NCBI GenBank assembly: GCA_030549495.1
Contig: JAUIRK010000891.1
Location: forward strand, 643,501-707,500
Direction: 5' to 3'
DNA from: Nectonema munidae
Lineage: Eukaryota; Nematomorpha; Nectonematoida; Nectonematidae
DNA: 64,000 nucleotides
Below, in pieces: positions 54,651 through 64,000 of the stretch (within the stretch, counting starts at the first letter, position 1; the number at the start of each line of letters is the position of its first letter). Position numbers and translations under genes: made by a program. Under the pieces are notes generated by a model that was given only the letters and a program-made list of their open reading frames with translations, did not search any database and was not told where the DNA came from.

Positions 54651-55086
54651 GGGTCAGACTAAACACGCCAAATAATTCTAAAGTACTAAAGAGGGTTAGA
54701 TAAAACCCCGAAACACCTAGAAATAACAGGAAGCACTCCAAAATACGCCAAAACATGCCAAATAGTTCTAAAACACTACAAAAAAAGGGTTAGACTAAAA
54801 GTCCCAAAACACAGAAATAACGGAAAGCACTTCAAAACACGGCAAATAATTCTAAGGCACCACTCTTAAAAATTCCACAAAACACCCCAAGCATCCCAAA
54901 ACACTGAAAAAATCTCTAATCACCTCAAAAAACGACAAATATTTCTAAAGCACTACAAAAAAGATCCTAAAAACTCCTTAAAACTTTCGAATTATTTTTG
55001 GGGTTTTTAGTCTAACCATCTTTTTTTATAATGCTTTAAAATTATTTGCCGTGTTTTGGGATGTTTTGCGGTGTTTAGTCTGACCG
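54651..55086. mobile_element. Foldback element with internal subrepeats
   Basis: GGTCAGACTAAACACG at 54652 is mirrored by GGTGTTTAGTCTGACC ending at 55085. The homology continues inward in both arms (CCAAATAATTCTAAAG and its inverse; GGTTAGA.TAAAA.CCCC and its inverse). The left arm also contains direct subrepeats of about 105-130 bp marked by AATAATTCTAAA and GGTTAGACTAAAA. The element is 436 bp and abuts R1-C, whose TTAA is at 55095-55098. No target duplication was assigned. Confidence 0.7.
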
Positions 55087-56396
55087 CCAGTGCATTAACT
55101 CTCATCAGACTGCTCAATTTCCATCATACAATCTGCCCACCTGAACACAATTGGAAAAGGTGTCATTTTTTAATATTTCAACTATGCCAAATTCAGTGGT
55201 GATGTCCATTTTTTTATATCAAAATCAATCAAGCCTGTCAGAGAATTGATTTATATTTGACAGCTCATCGCAAAAAGGAACTTTTATTTAAATAATTGTA
55301 TAAGGTTTTTACACATATATACATATTTTCAAGTTACCTGAATTCAGTGATAATACATATTTTTTTATATCTCTGCTAATTATTTTCTTGAATTATTTAA
55401 TAAACCAATTTTTGGTGTTTAATTCACTCAAAATATTTTATTAGTCAGTAAATTAGGTAACTCGATAGGAGCTCCATAGTTTTAGCTACAAATTCCATCA
55501 TTTCTTCTATACCTTATACAGTATGTAATTTTGTTATTCATTCTATGATGCCACGTTCTTGGCAGCTCTTCTTTCATCAGAAGGAATCTTCTTGATGATC
55601 TTAGACTTTTTATCAGTATTTTGTATTTTATTATCAGGTGTTATGAAGATATAGATACTCAGCACGGATATATGTCAAACAATCCAAGTCCAAAAGTTTT
55701 TTTTCTGATGAAATTATTCGTGATCTTCATTGTTCAACTACAAAAAGTTGTCAGCCTTCTTTATGTAAAAGGCTCTCTTTCACACAAAAGGAAAAAGATG
55801 AGAAATTTAATTTAAACTTAAAATTATCTTGATAGTGAATAAATCTTCACATATTAGCATCTGAAAAGCTTTGATAACTCTGACTTATTCAAATGATAAT
55901 TGTAATCTTAGCTGATAAGCAATAGCTTTAAAGATTTTTCACTTACAAAAGAGGCACTTCTTTTTAACTGTCAAAATCTTTTTTGAATCACCCAATATTA
56001 AATCAGTACACCACTTCCTAGTTTATTGGAATATGGTAGATCTTCCATTTAGTCAAGATACATACTTCTTTTGATCACACGTTCTCTTTCAATTTGTTTT
56101 CACGTTGCTTGCTTCTCTCATACTAATCTTCAAAAGATTTTATAATGCGCTTTGTTTTTTTTAAATAAATATTTGATACTCAAAATGATTGAAGAAAGTA
56201 TTATAAGCCAAAATATACTAATTCAATTGACACTTCGAGATATTTTTTAACCATATTAGCCAAAACGGGGTACAGAAATAAAAGAATCACAGTCGATTAA
56301 TCTCTTATTAATCAAAATTCGGATTGTCATTTTCTAAAAATAGAGATGATTATTGAAAAAATTAGATATATAAAATCTTATACTTTTAAAATTATA

Positions 56397-58491
56397 GACA
56401 ATGATATCGCGTTATTGCGAACTTGCATACTGTGAACGCTTCAATAATATGGACCAATTTGTCCATTCCCAATCCCCTGTACAACATTAACACCTAAATT
56501 AGACCTTTTAACAAAGAACTCGCTTTTAAGAAACCTCGCTTATAACTTTGTATTACTCGTGCCATAACTCACTCTTTACTTATAAAAGTTCCTTCTACAA
56601 ACGATAAAATTGTGAAGAATATGGTTTACGTCATAAAAGCAATGAAAACATTTGTTTCTCATACGCTGCTTTATATATACGCTTGCGTAGATAGGAAAAC
56701 ACTTTCATGAAGCAATAAATCATGTTCCATATTCTTGCTTAGATGAAATGCCGTTTTAAGTACAGAGAAACGTAGCTTATAATTTTGCGTTGCTGTTATA
56801 CAGTTAATCAATCTTTAGTGTCACTTTATAACGGAGCATGAGCATGAGATAGTGGAGATGAATATGATTTTATAAGCAATACTACGTTTGTACTAATACA
56901 CCCGCATAGATAAAAAGGCACATTTTATTTAGAATTTAGATCATACTCTTTGTTTTTCATATTTGACTGCTCAATTTTCTCTCCTTTTAAAAATTCTCCT
57001 TATGGAGGTACGTATGTCTTCTAAACGCAAAAATTTTGATATTGAAAGCATCATGCTGTTACTGCTGTGAAACTAAATGTAAACTCAAAATCGGAAATAG
57101 CTGATGATTTAAAGTACCGCTTAATACGCTACAAACTTGGCTGAAATCTTCGGATAAAATACAGGATTCTTACGAAAAAAGTAAAACTGAGCGTAAAAGA
57201 ATAAGAAAGAGTCTTTACGCCGATGTTGAAGAGACTCTTTTTCTTTGATTCAAAAATGCTAGATCCCAAAACATTCCTGTTTGAGGACCTGTACTTTTGG
57301 CTAAAGCCCAAAAATTTGACTTTGATTTAAATCATTACCAATTTAAATGCAGTGGGCGTTGCCTTCACAGGTTTTTAAAACGCCATGGTATTACTTTTTG
57401 GATAATTTGTGGTGAAGCAAGAGATGTTCCAGCAGAGCCATTAAACGAATGGTTTGAAAAAATTTTGCCTCCAATTTTCAATACCTATGCACCTGAAGAT
57501 GTTTATAATGTTGACGAAATAGGTTTGTTTGCGTAACAAATATAACCTTACAATTTTTCCAGCAAATACATCACGTGCAGAACCTATGGACCAGGGAGTT
57601 GTAAAAATATAACTCTGTTTATTCATTCAACGTTCTCGATGCTCTACATATGATTCCTTAAGCTTGGTCTTTAGTCACTAGTGAAACTATTCAAAATTGT
57701 TTTAAACATGCTGGTTTCGTAAATACACGAGTGATCCCGAGAGTGTCACTGAAAACACCCTTTGTGTTAGAAAAGGCATCCAAAGTGGGACAACGAAGAT
57801 CATCTGACTTAGAAAATTACATTGAAATTGACGCCAAATTGTCCACTACCGCTCCTCTCACAGATGATTCTATTATAAAAGTTCCGATCGGTGTTTTCAA
57901 ACGCAATAACACAGCGATGAAGAGAATATTGAGTCAACACCAGTGTCAACTGCGACTAATGCTCTAAAACTTTGCGGTGAAATAATGAGATTCTTGCAAA
58001 CTCAAAACGACGCATAAAAAATGTTTGATTGTATGACGAAAGTAGAAAATTACATCAAACAATGCAAGAACTCATCTTTAATACAAACACATATTGTTGA
58101 TTTTTTAAAAAAGTAGAAATGATTTTATTTTAATAAAAGTTCTATATGTTTTATTGTATTTTTTAGCTTTAGCTATCGCTGACAAATGACCTCAACCAAA
58201 ACAAGAAGGAGGGGAGGGGGTAAAACATTAGACAAATGACAATTTTATTGAGTAGAAAACAAGCCAAAAACAAACGAGAGAGAGAGAGAGCAGCGGTCGA
58301 AATGAAACAAAAATGAGTTGTCGTCATTTACAACGACCCCTTATTTCCATTAACTCATTGAAAGAGATAATAAAACTCAGTAAAAAACAAAATTGAAGTT
58401 TTTTTATTGTACTCCTCGGTTATAGTGAAACTCGCTTTGTACGAACTAAAAAACAGTTTCCCTCCAACTTCGTTAAACTGAGGTTATACTG
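56397..58491 (+). mobile_element. Tigger/pogo element inserted at TA within R1-C
   Basis: The right end read inward is CAGTATAACCTCAGTTTAAC, followed by TA at 58492. The left end near 56397-56440 (CAATGATATCGCGTTATTGC) aligns imperfectly, with TA at 56395-56396. R1 sequence continues on both sides exactly as in R1-B (around 48140-48165), which fixes the insertion boundaries. The terminal CGTTAAACTGAGGTTATACT style is typical of Tigger elements. Confidence 0.8.
57014..58115 (+). pseudogene. Tigger transposase with central deletion
   Basis: From ATG 57014 (MSSKRKNFDIES) the CENP-B-type N-terminal helix-turn-helix region is readable across two frames, with YEKSKTERKRIRKSLYADVE next. The second DNA-binding domain follows (KFDFDLNHYQFKCSGRCLHR, FLKRHGITFW). 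The first catalytic region YNVDEIGLFA ends at a TAA (57535). It jumps directly to the post-catalytic block PANTSRAEPMDQGVVKNI, so about 150 residues carrying the other two catalytic Asp are deleted. The tail includes VTSETIQNCFKHAGFVNT, TTAPLTDDSIIK and a final stop near 58115. It could not be active. Confidence 0.85.
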
Positions 58492-58699
58492 TATATCATT
58501 ATAAATTTTCAAGAGAGTATCTAATATAGACCCTATGTTATAAGGTTAACTACAGATAATGTCAAAATTTTGTTAAAAAATGTTTATTTTTGATTTTGAT
58601 TTACAGTTTTTGATGAGAGGGTCATTCAACTTGAGAGGTTTATTCAATATGAATAAACATGTCAACCTGATCGTGTTCAGGTAGTCGCATGAGGGTTAA

Positions 58700-58858
58700 T
58701 GTACCAAAATGAAAAAATAAAATTCTGAAGGATATTAATTCCTTTTATTATAAAGATTTTTTTAATTTTTAGCAGGAAAAGTACAGCAACACAGGTGTCA
58801 GCATTATAAATCAATAGTCTTAGACAGGATGAAGTGATGTCGAAGCATCACCATAAAG
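58700..58858. other. Short spacer
   Basis: No feature is visible between the R1-C target site and the hAT tail fragment. Confidence 0.4.
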
Positions 58859-59140
58859 GTGATAGGGCAAGATAAAATTTTAAAAACTTTATTGATGAAA
58901 TTGCTAAGCTATAGGGATATTTGGTCTCCTCAAAGCTTCTTCAGACACAAGACAAGAATAGGAGTGAGGAAAAGAAATATAGGAGTAAAATATTCGTCTT
59001 CAACCTACAGCTGTGAAACTGGATTCTCAGCAATCGCGGCTAAGAGCAAAGGCGCGTAATAAACCTATACATTACTTCTCGCGTTGATATATCTTTGGCA
59101 GCAAAACGAATTCAAGACATTTCGTATAAAAAAATTTAAA
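58859..59140 (+). pseudogene. hAT transposase C-terminal fragment
   Basis: VKYSSSTYSCETGFSAIAAK at about 58987-59050 matches the hAT dimerisation motif (STYLCESGFSAL, recalled). One frame over RVDISLAAKRIQDI matches the following L..AL....PRI segment. Only the tail of the gene is present. It is a different lineage from the hAT at 6971 by motif wording, and closer to the one at 63058. Confidence 0.6.
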
Positions 59141-59459
59141 TAAAACAGGGTACGAAACGTCCAAAATCAGGTATGAAATGTTCTGCACCGTATCAAAACA
59201 ATAGCATCCCTCACACTGATCAAATGTAGGTTTTGTATGACATATTAATTCCACACATTTTACATTTAACACTTGTATCATTTAATTTCTATTATTTTCA
59301 ATATTTTACATGCAAATATAAAAAAATTTTCATTTTTATTCAGAGTTCACCATTACAAATTGCTATAGGGGTCGTTGTTATTATAAAGTAATAACGACGT
59401 TATTATTACGGAAAGGTTTACTATCTTTCAAATACGAACGTTTTTCGAAAAATCGCAAA
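59141..59459. other. Non-coding stretch
   Basis: Nothing recognised except the near-palindrome TTATAAAGTAATAACGACGTTATTATTACG around 59381-59410, given here in pieces as GTAATAACG and CGTTATTAT. Confidence 0.35.
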
Positions 59460-60425
59460 ACCTATACGCTTCACCAACTCGATCATCACACAAGCCAGCA
59501 AACTAACTAGAGAACTGCATGCCAATGACATAATCTCATTATCTTAAATGTACGACTTACTAGCTACAAATATACAACCTGCCTCCATATACAAATTACC
59601 AAAAATCCAAAAAATAAACCGTTATGCACAATTATCTCAGGGATTGACACCGCAACGAAAGACTCAATTGGCTTGCTAGCAGAATAGTCCCACGACTAAA
59701 TAAACTACTAAATTTCTTTTCAAACAGTATTGAATTCCTCAAGAAAAAGTTCATAAATAAAAAATTCCTCCAAATACCCTTCTAACCTGAATGGATGTCG
59801 TCGACTTGTATAACTCCATTCAATTACAGACATTATCAACTCTTGCTATGGACACAATCTACAACAACCTCAACTAAATAGATATAGCTCCTTTCACTGC
59901 TGACACCTGTCTCTTATCAAAGAAATCCTTGATTTTACACTGCACAACATCATATTACACGAAAACACTCTCTACCAACAAACTAAAGGCTTACCTATGG
60001 TAGGTAAACTTTCCTCCATACTTGCCAACTTATACATGGACAAAATCTAACATACACTATCTTCTCTCTTTCATCCTAGAGCAGATACGTTGACGACGCA
60101 CTCCCTATCATAATCAAAACACAAACTCCACCCACACTAGAAAGCCTACTCTCAAAAAAGCTCAACCCACTTGCACTACATCACCACTCCGATCACTACG
60201 CTAACATCTCAAAAGGAGGTTGTCAAAAGACGAACATCATTTACAGACTAAAATGCCAATTATGCAATAACTTCTATATAGGCGAAACAAGACGGCCAGC
60301 CATTTACCGCTTCAAAGAACGCGTACTAGACGCCAACTATAGAATTAATAAAGCCTTGGCTCACCACCACCAATCAAACGACTCCGGCATAGCACACGCA
60401 TTATTCTTAATGCACATATCCTAAT
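59460..60425 (+). mobile_element. Penelope-like retroelement remnant (RT plus GIY-YIG)
   Basis: Decayed plus-strand blocks follow the order of a Penelope-like element. They are IYKLPKIQKINRYAQLSQG; GLPMVGKLSSILANLYMDK in the reverse-transcriptase palm; the catalytic box RYVDDALPIII at about 60082; and then TNIIYRLKCQLCNNFYIGET with RRPAIYRFKERV. The last is a GIY-YIG-type endonuclease with a preceding CxxC. The tail includes HHHQSNDSGIAHALF. Multiple breaks make it a fossil. The region is noticeably richer in C than its surroundings, fitting a foreign insertion. Confidence 0.75.
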
Positions 60426-60933
60426 TTCTACTCAACAACCCTGCTTTAAAATAAAAATACTTATTGTTAGTTAGTTTATTTAAAACTTAAATATGAAATT
60501 AAAAGTCACTGTAAAGATTTTTCGCTACTAAATAAAATCAAGTAGGAGTTTATTTCATGGATGGGAGGGGAAGGACATTATGAATCCCTCAGTTTAGGGT
60601 AGAGCTGAAAATAAGATCCTTCCTATCATTTTCCTTGCACTAAAATAACACTGGATAAAAATAAACTATAAAATATCTGACATATTTTAAAAAATGTAAA
60701 AAAATTAATTAAAAATACCTCTTTCTCATGCTCAACACATTTTTTAGCTATTTCAAAGTGCTAAAATAAAAATAAATATTAATTTCAAAGATTTTCTTTA
60801 ATTGTTTAATTCACTAACCGAGAAAAAACTAAATAATAAACAAATTAATCAAATAAGTATGGTGCTAGCTAACTACTTTACCGTCCATACTACATTACCA
60901 TCTATTAAATAGCTCATTTGAAAATAAAGAAAC
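60426..60933. other. Non-coding stretch
   Basis: AT-rich; nothing recognised. Confidence 0.35.
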
Positions 60934-61481
60934 TTGTGTGAATTGCAAGAACTACTAGTGCGCTTCGACAAAGAGTTTGAACAAGTAACGATAGCAATCG
61001 CTTATGCAAATGTTGATGTTGATATTGAAACAGCTGACAAGTTGAACAAGAAATCATCTCTTCAGTTTTACCTTCTAGAGTGGAAATATGATCTTGAATA
61101 TAAACCTCCGACTACTCTAGTTTCGGGTAGAAAAACACTTTCGACTGTCTTGAAGTTCATCGAGTGCGACACACAATTACATTCTTATCACTACCATATA
61201 TGGCCTTGCTCAAAAATTTGCAGCAAATCAATAGAAAAATCAAAATAAAGTTTTATTGAAGATTTATTAAAGGGCGTAAATGTTTTAAATTTGATATCTT
61301 TTAAAATAAAATGTGTTATTATTTTTAAACCCTATTTGACAAACATATATTTAAGCTTGAGATGAGTGTTTCCATAAAAAGTTCGAAGATAAACTGTTTA
61401 AATATACTTCGTTAATCTGACAATTTGTAATCCGACAAAAAACTTTGGAACAAACGATGTTGGATAAACGGGGTCTGATTG
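60934..61481 (+). mobile_element. Tigger/pogo 3' end with coding remnant
   Basis: The right end read inward from 61481 is CAATCAGACCCCGTTTATCC followed by AACATCGTTTG, a typical Tigger terminus, with TA at 61482-61483. The frame at 60934-61248 (LVRFDKEFEQVTIAIAYANV, then DVDIETADKLNKKSS) is probably what is left of the transposase C-terminus, though I cannot match it firmly. The 5' part is gone. Confidence 0.55.
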
Positions 61482-61483
61482 TA

Positions 61484-62117
61484 TTGATATAATGCAACCT
61501 ATATAATTTTAAATTTCTATTGATAAATATAAATTACAAGCTAAAACAACCTTAAAGTTTCATTACAAGGAGAGGAGGGGGGGGGGGGGGGGGGGGGGAC
61601 TACATATCTAAAATTTTCATTTTCTTGATCTCCCTTATCGAGGGGCCTAACTCTATAAATAAACATCTAATTTTTATAACGTTTCATAACAAATGTTGAG
61701 ATCTTAACAATCAATGAAAAATTTATTTAAACCTTTAACTTTGTTAAAACTAACAGTATTTGAAGTTAACTATTCAATACCAGTTCATCAGTAATAATTA
61801 AAAATCTATATAATTTGTTAAGGAAAAACTCAAGATAAATTAAATAATAAAGTACACAATGGTTGTTATGAAAATGTTTTTATATAGTGGTACACAGTAA
61901 TTGATATTTAAGTTTGTTTATAATTCTTTAAAAACATCCTATAGTTAAGAGTATGTTAAGCTACATCAAAATAGTTGCAATGATATTCATTCATCACAAA
62001 TATTATAAAAAACTATAATCATTCATAGATGGCACAAGAAAAAATGGATTATAAAAATATTTTATAATCAAGAATAATTCTTTAAAAAAGGATAAAAAAT
62101 AAATATTACTGATTTAT
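61484..62117. other. Non-coding stretch with a 22-G tract
   Basis: Poly-G at 61577-61598 is preceded by GGAGAGGA and followed by ACTACATATC, reminiscent of the GGAGGA(G)n ACTTACTT context at 1100-1135. No gene was recognised. Whether a third exon of the 62120-62352 gene lies here is undecided. Confidence 0.4.
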
Positions 62118-62119
62118 AC

Positions 62120-62352
62120 TTGTCTTCAATATCATGAGGTATAAACTTAAAACCTTTTGACTTGAGATTTTGCTTGCATTTTGCACACAATTCTTGGAAT
62201 AAATTATCTAAAATTATTTTAAATCTACGGATAATATGACTATAATTGAGATTGATACATAAGGTATCCAAACTTTCTAGGATATCTTTAAATTCCTATA
62301 AAAATATAATTAGTGGTTAGAAAATTTTTATTTTGAAATAATTTACCGCCAT
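62120..62352 (-). CDS. Start of an unidentified spliced gene
   Basis: A first coding exon of only ATGGCG (62352-62347) is followed by a GTAAAT donor. A 51-nt intron ends in TTTTTATAG, and exon 2 (62295-62120) reads EFKDILESLDTLCINLNYSH, then IRRFKIILDNLFQELCAKCK and a stretch ending PHIEDK-like residues HDIEDK. A GTATAA donor follows at 62119. The translation is protein-like and free of stops in strongly AT-rich DNA. I do not recognise the family. No further exon could be fixed downstream. Intron length matches those of POMK and the MULE gene. Confidence 0.45.
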
Positions 62353-63057
62353 TATCAGTTTAGTTGAATTTCACAAAATATTAAAAAAATAAGAATGTTT
62401 TTATATTTTTTAAAATCATTGTAAATCAGATAAATTAATGGGCTTACCCCAAGAATCATCTCTTAACCCGATCATTTTGATAAGATTATAAAAATAAAAC
62501 TTTAAATTAAAATTTTTAAATATAAGCTATATAGGATTAATCTTTACGATACCGATAACTAAAAAAAGTTAAAAAAGTATTGTTCTGATATGTTTTTCGC
62601 AGAATTTCGAAATAAATTGTGCCTTTCTTCTCATGGGAAAATTCAACAGTACCTTAGTAGCAATTCAATATATTTTACTATGAAATATAATCACCATATA
62701 AGAACACATCAGAACAGAAGTCTAATAATAAGAATAGAAGCGTATCTAGATGTAATTCAAATCCCCTTCCTCCATCTCATTTTGTATTGAAAAATTAGTA
62801 TGTTGTAAAAAAACAATGAGTTAATGTAAATACATCAACATGGTTACAACTAAATTAAAGAAAATTCGCAGAAGATTATTTTTAAATTTTTATAGAAAAA
62901 GGAATATTAAAAATTTCGACACCCCTACTCATCATCTACAATTCATGTAAAGTAGTTTTGGATACCCAACTCTAGCCTATATGTTTTAAGATCAAGTAGC
63001 TCTGATATAAAAAATAGTATTGAAGCAAAATACTAATGATGTTTATTCTGTCCAGAG
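62353..63057. other. Non-coding stretch
   Basis: It may hold the promoter of the 62120-62352 gene. Nothing distinct was recognised. Confidence 0.35.
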
Positions 63058-64000
63058 CAGTGGTTCCCAACCATTTTTTTGGCGACCTCAATTATATTTC
63101 TCAATATATGACCGAGACCCTAATAATTTAGTTGCATATATTTTATTAAAAATATATTTGAATAGCTAGCTGTAAAAGTTAAGAACAATAATTGTATTGA
63201 ATATATCTCAAAGAGAGTTATTTTAAGATTGTGAAAACAAATTAACATCATTAAATTTTATTATATTCACAACATTATGAATTTTAAAACTTTAGATGAA
63301 TTAAAACAACCCTGGAATAATTTTCTTCAAAAAACAGACTAAATATATATATTTTTTATGTAAAATGGTAAATTAATTTTAATTGGAGCCTTGTGTTTGA
63401 TAAGTTTCTCTATTAGTGGTTCAGTCTTGAAAAGTGCTACCCTCAAATCATGTTTTGGTTGCAAGAGCTACAATCTTAGCATTATAGGTTGTATCAAAAG
63501 GTAATAACACGTTCACAGCCTCAAATCCAAGGACTGATTTTTTTCACAGCATCCAAAACACACTTAAAGTTTATCGCTGAAATTTAAAACAAAAAGTTTT
63601 CCCATGCTGGATCTCTACAAGCTCCTCTTGAAGATTATGGATAGAAGATTCTTCTTCTAAAAGATCCTCGGTTTGGATATTGAAGAGTCATTGCAAATAT
63701 TTGTATTTCTCATGCAGCTCTCCTCACAGAATGTACTTGTCAAACTCCTCAGTTAATTTTCTATGGTTCCCAATAATGACACTTTGTACGGCCAGAAGTG
63801 AGGAATCATTTTCATCTTCCAGATAGACTTTCAATAGTGGAAAGTACGTAGTCTAGTTCAATCTTTCCTTTCCACAGCATCAGCTTTACTTAGAAAGGCT
63901 TGAACTTTTCTGACACAGAGATTATAGTTTCATCTTTTCCTTGCATGGACATATTCAGCAAATTAAACTATGAAAATATGGCGTTCAGATATGCTAGTTT
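63058..64000 (-). mobile_element. hAT transposon (ZBED5/SCAND3-like), 3' part, runs off the window
   Basis: CAGTGGTTCCCAACCATTTT at 63058 is a classic hAT terminus. The minus strand carries the C-terminal half of the transposase: KLAYLNAIFS, FNLLNMSMQGKDETIISVSE, KFKPF, VKLMLWKGKIELDY, and near 63500 NVLLPFDTTYNAKIVALATK followed by KHDLRVALFKTEPLIEKLI-like sequence in another frame. The order matches ZBED5/SCAND3-type hAT proteins. Stops and frame changes show it is dead. The other end lies beyond 64000; the left flank 8-mer is gtccagag. Confidence 0.8.

Larger units (their letters stand above)
55099..58695 (-). mobile_element. R1 copy C: complete non-autonomous piggyBac-type element split by a Tigger
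   Basis: TTAA flanks both sides (55095-55098 and 58696-58699). The inverted ends are CTCTCATCAGACTGC and, read inward from 58695, CCCTCATGCGACTAC. The palindrome CCTGAACACGATCAGG starts 15 bp from the right end. CCTGAACACAATTGG starts 42 bp from the left end. This is the asymmetric piggyBac layout. The body (55140-56396 and 58492-58640, reversed) matches R1-A and R1-B. A Tigger element occupies 56397-58491. Without it R1-C is about 1.5 kb and non-coding. Confidence 0.75.

Noticed and set aside
61590-61665. Possible third exon for the 62120-62352 gene, in phase and running into a poly-proline tract from the 22-G run
   Set aside because: The context (GGAGAGGA, poly-G, ACTACAT) looks like the repeat end at 1100-1135, so the open frame is more likely repeat sequence.

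Overview
This window is AT-rich, repeat-dense nuclear DNA from an animal. The evidence is a spliced host gene with 57-62 nt GT-AG introns, a spliced MULE transposase, tRNA-derived SINEs, and many piggyBac, hAT and Tigger/pogo remnants. An arthropod is likely and a copepod-like crustacean is my best guess, but nothing in the window proves the species.

Host genes. One gene is clear: a protein O-mannose kinase (POMK) homologue on the minus strand, in seven exons between 31106 and 11522. Splice phases match at every junction. Intron 4 (14745-28353) is 13.6 kb and holds at least three piggyBac copies, a decayed repeat-family gene and two SINEs. Intron 2 holds a truncated LINE. Three weaker host-gene candidates, also on the minus strand, lie at 62120-62352 (a start codon split from a second exon), 46998-47562 and 4809-5197.

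Mobile DNA. (1) 209-670: hAT-type MITE with a perfect 8-bp target duplication and a miRNA-sized hairpin. (2) 5581-10558: a hAT fragment, a nearly full hAT transposase, and nested hAT MITEs. (3) 17753-26918: three piggyBac copies inside the POMK intron. (4) 32040-39302: Tigger remnant, a non-autonomous TTAA element (called R1 here, copy A), a hAT MITE inside it, hAT debris and a fourth piggyBac. (5) 43264-46312: a 3-kb transposon with ~60-bp inverted ends, an AT-only 6-bp duplication and an unusual transposase with a CxxH signature. (6) 47893-58699: R1 copies B and C, a hAT-like MITE, a 42-bp minisatellite element, a MULE gene with three introns, a foldback element, and a Tigger inserted in R1 copy C. 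(7) 58859-64000: hAT tail, Penelope-like retroelement remnant, Tigger tail, and a hAT running off the window.

Main theme. Complete or near-complete TTAA-flanked ends carry a short palindrome about 14-18 bp from one terminus and about 41-48 bp from the other. The palindrome sequence differs between element families. This is the layout recalled for the Trichoplusia ni piggyBac ends, where the transposase cysteine-rich domain binds, so these palindromes are predicted binding sites. The R1 repeats, which have no recognisable coding region, follow the same plan and are best read as non-autonomous piggyBac elements.
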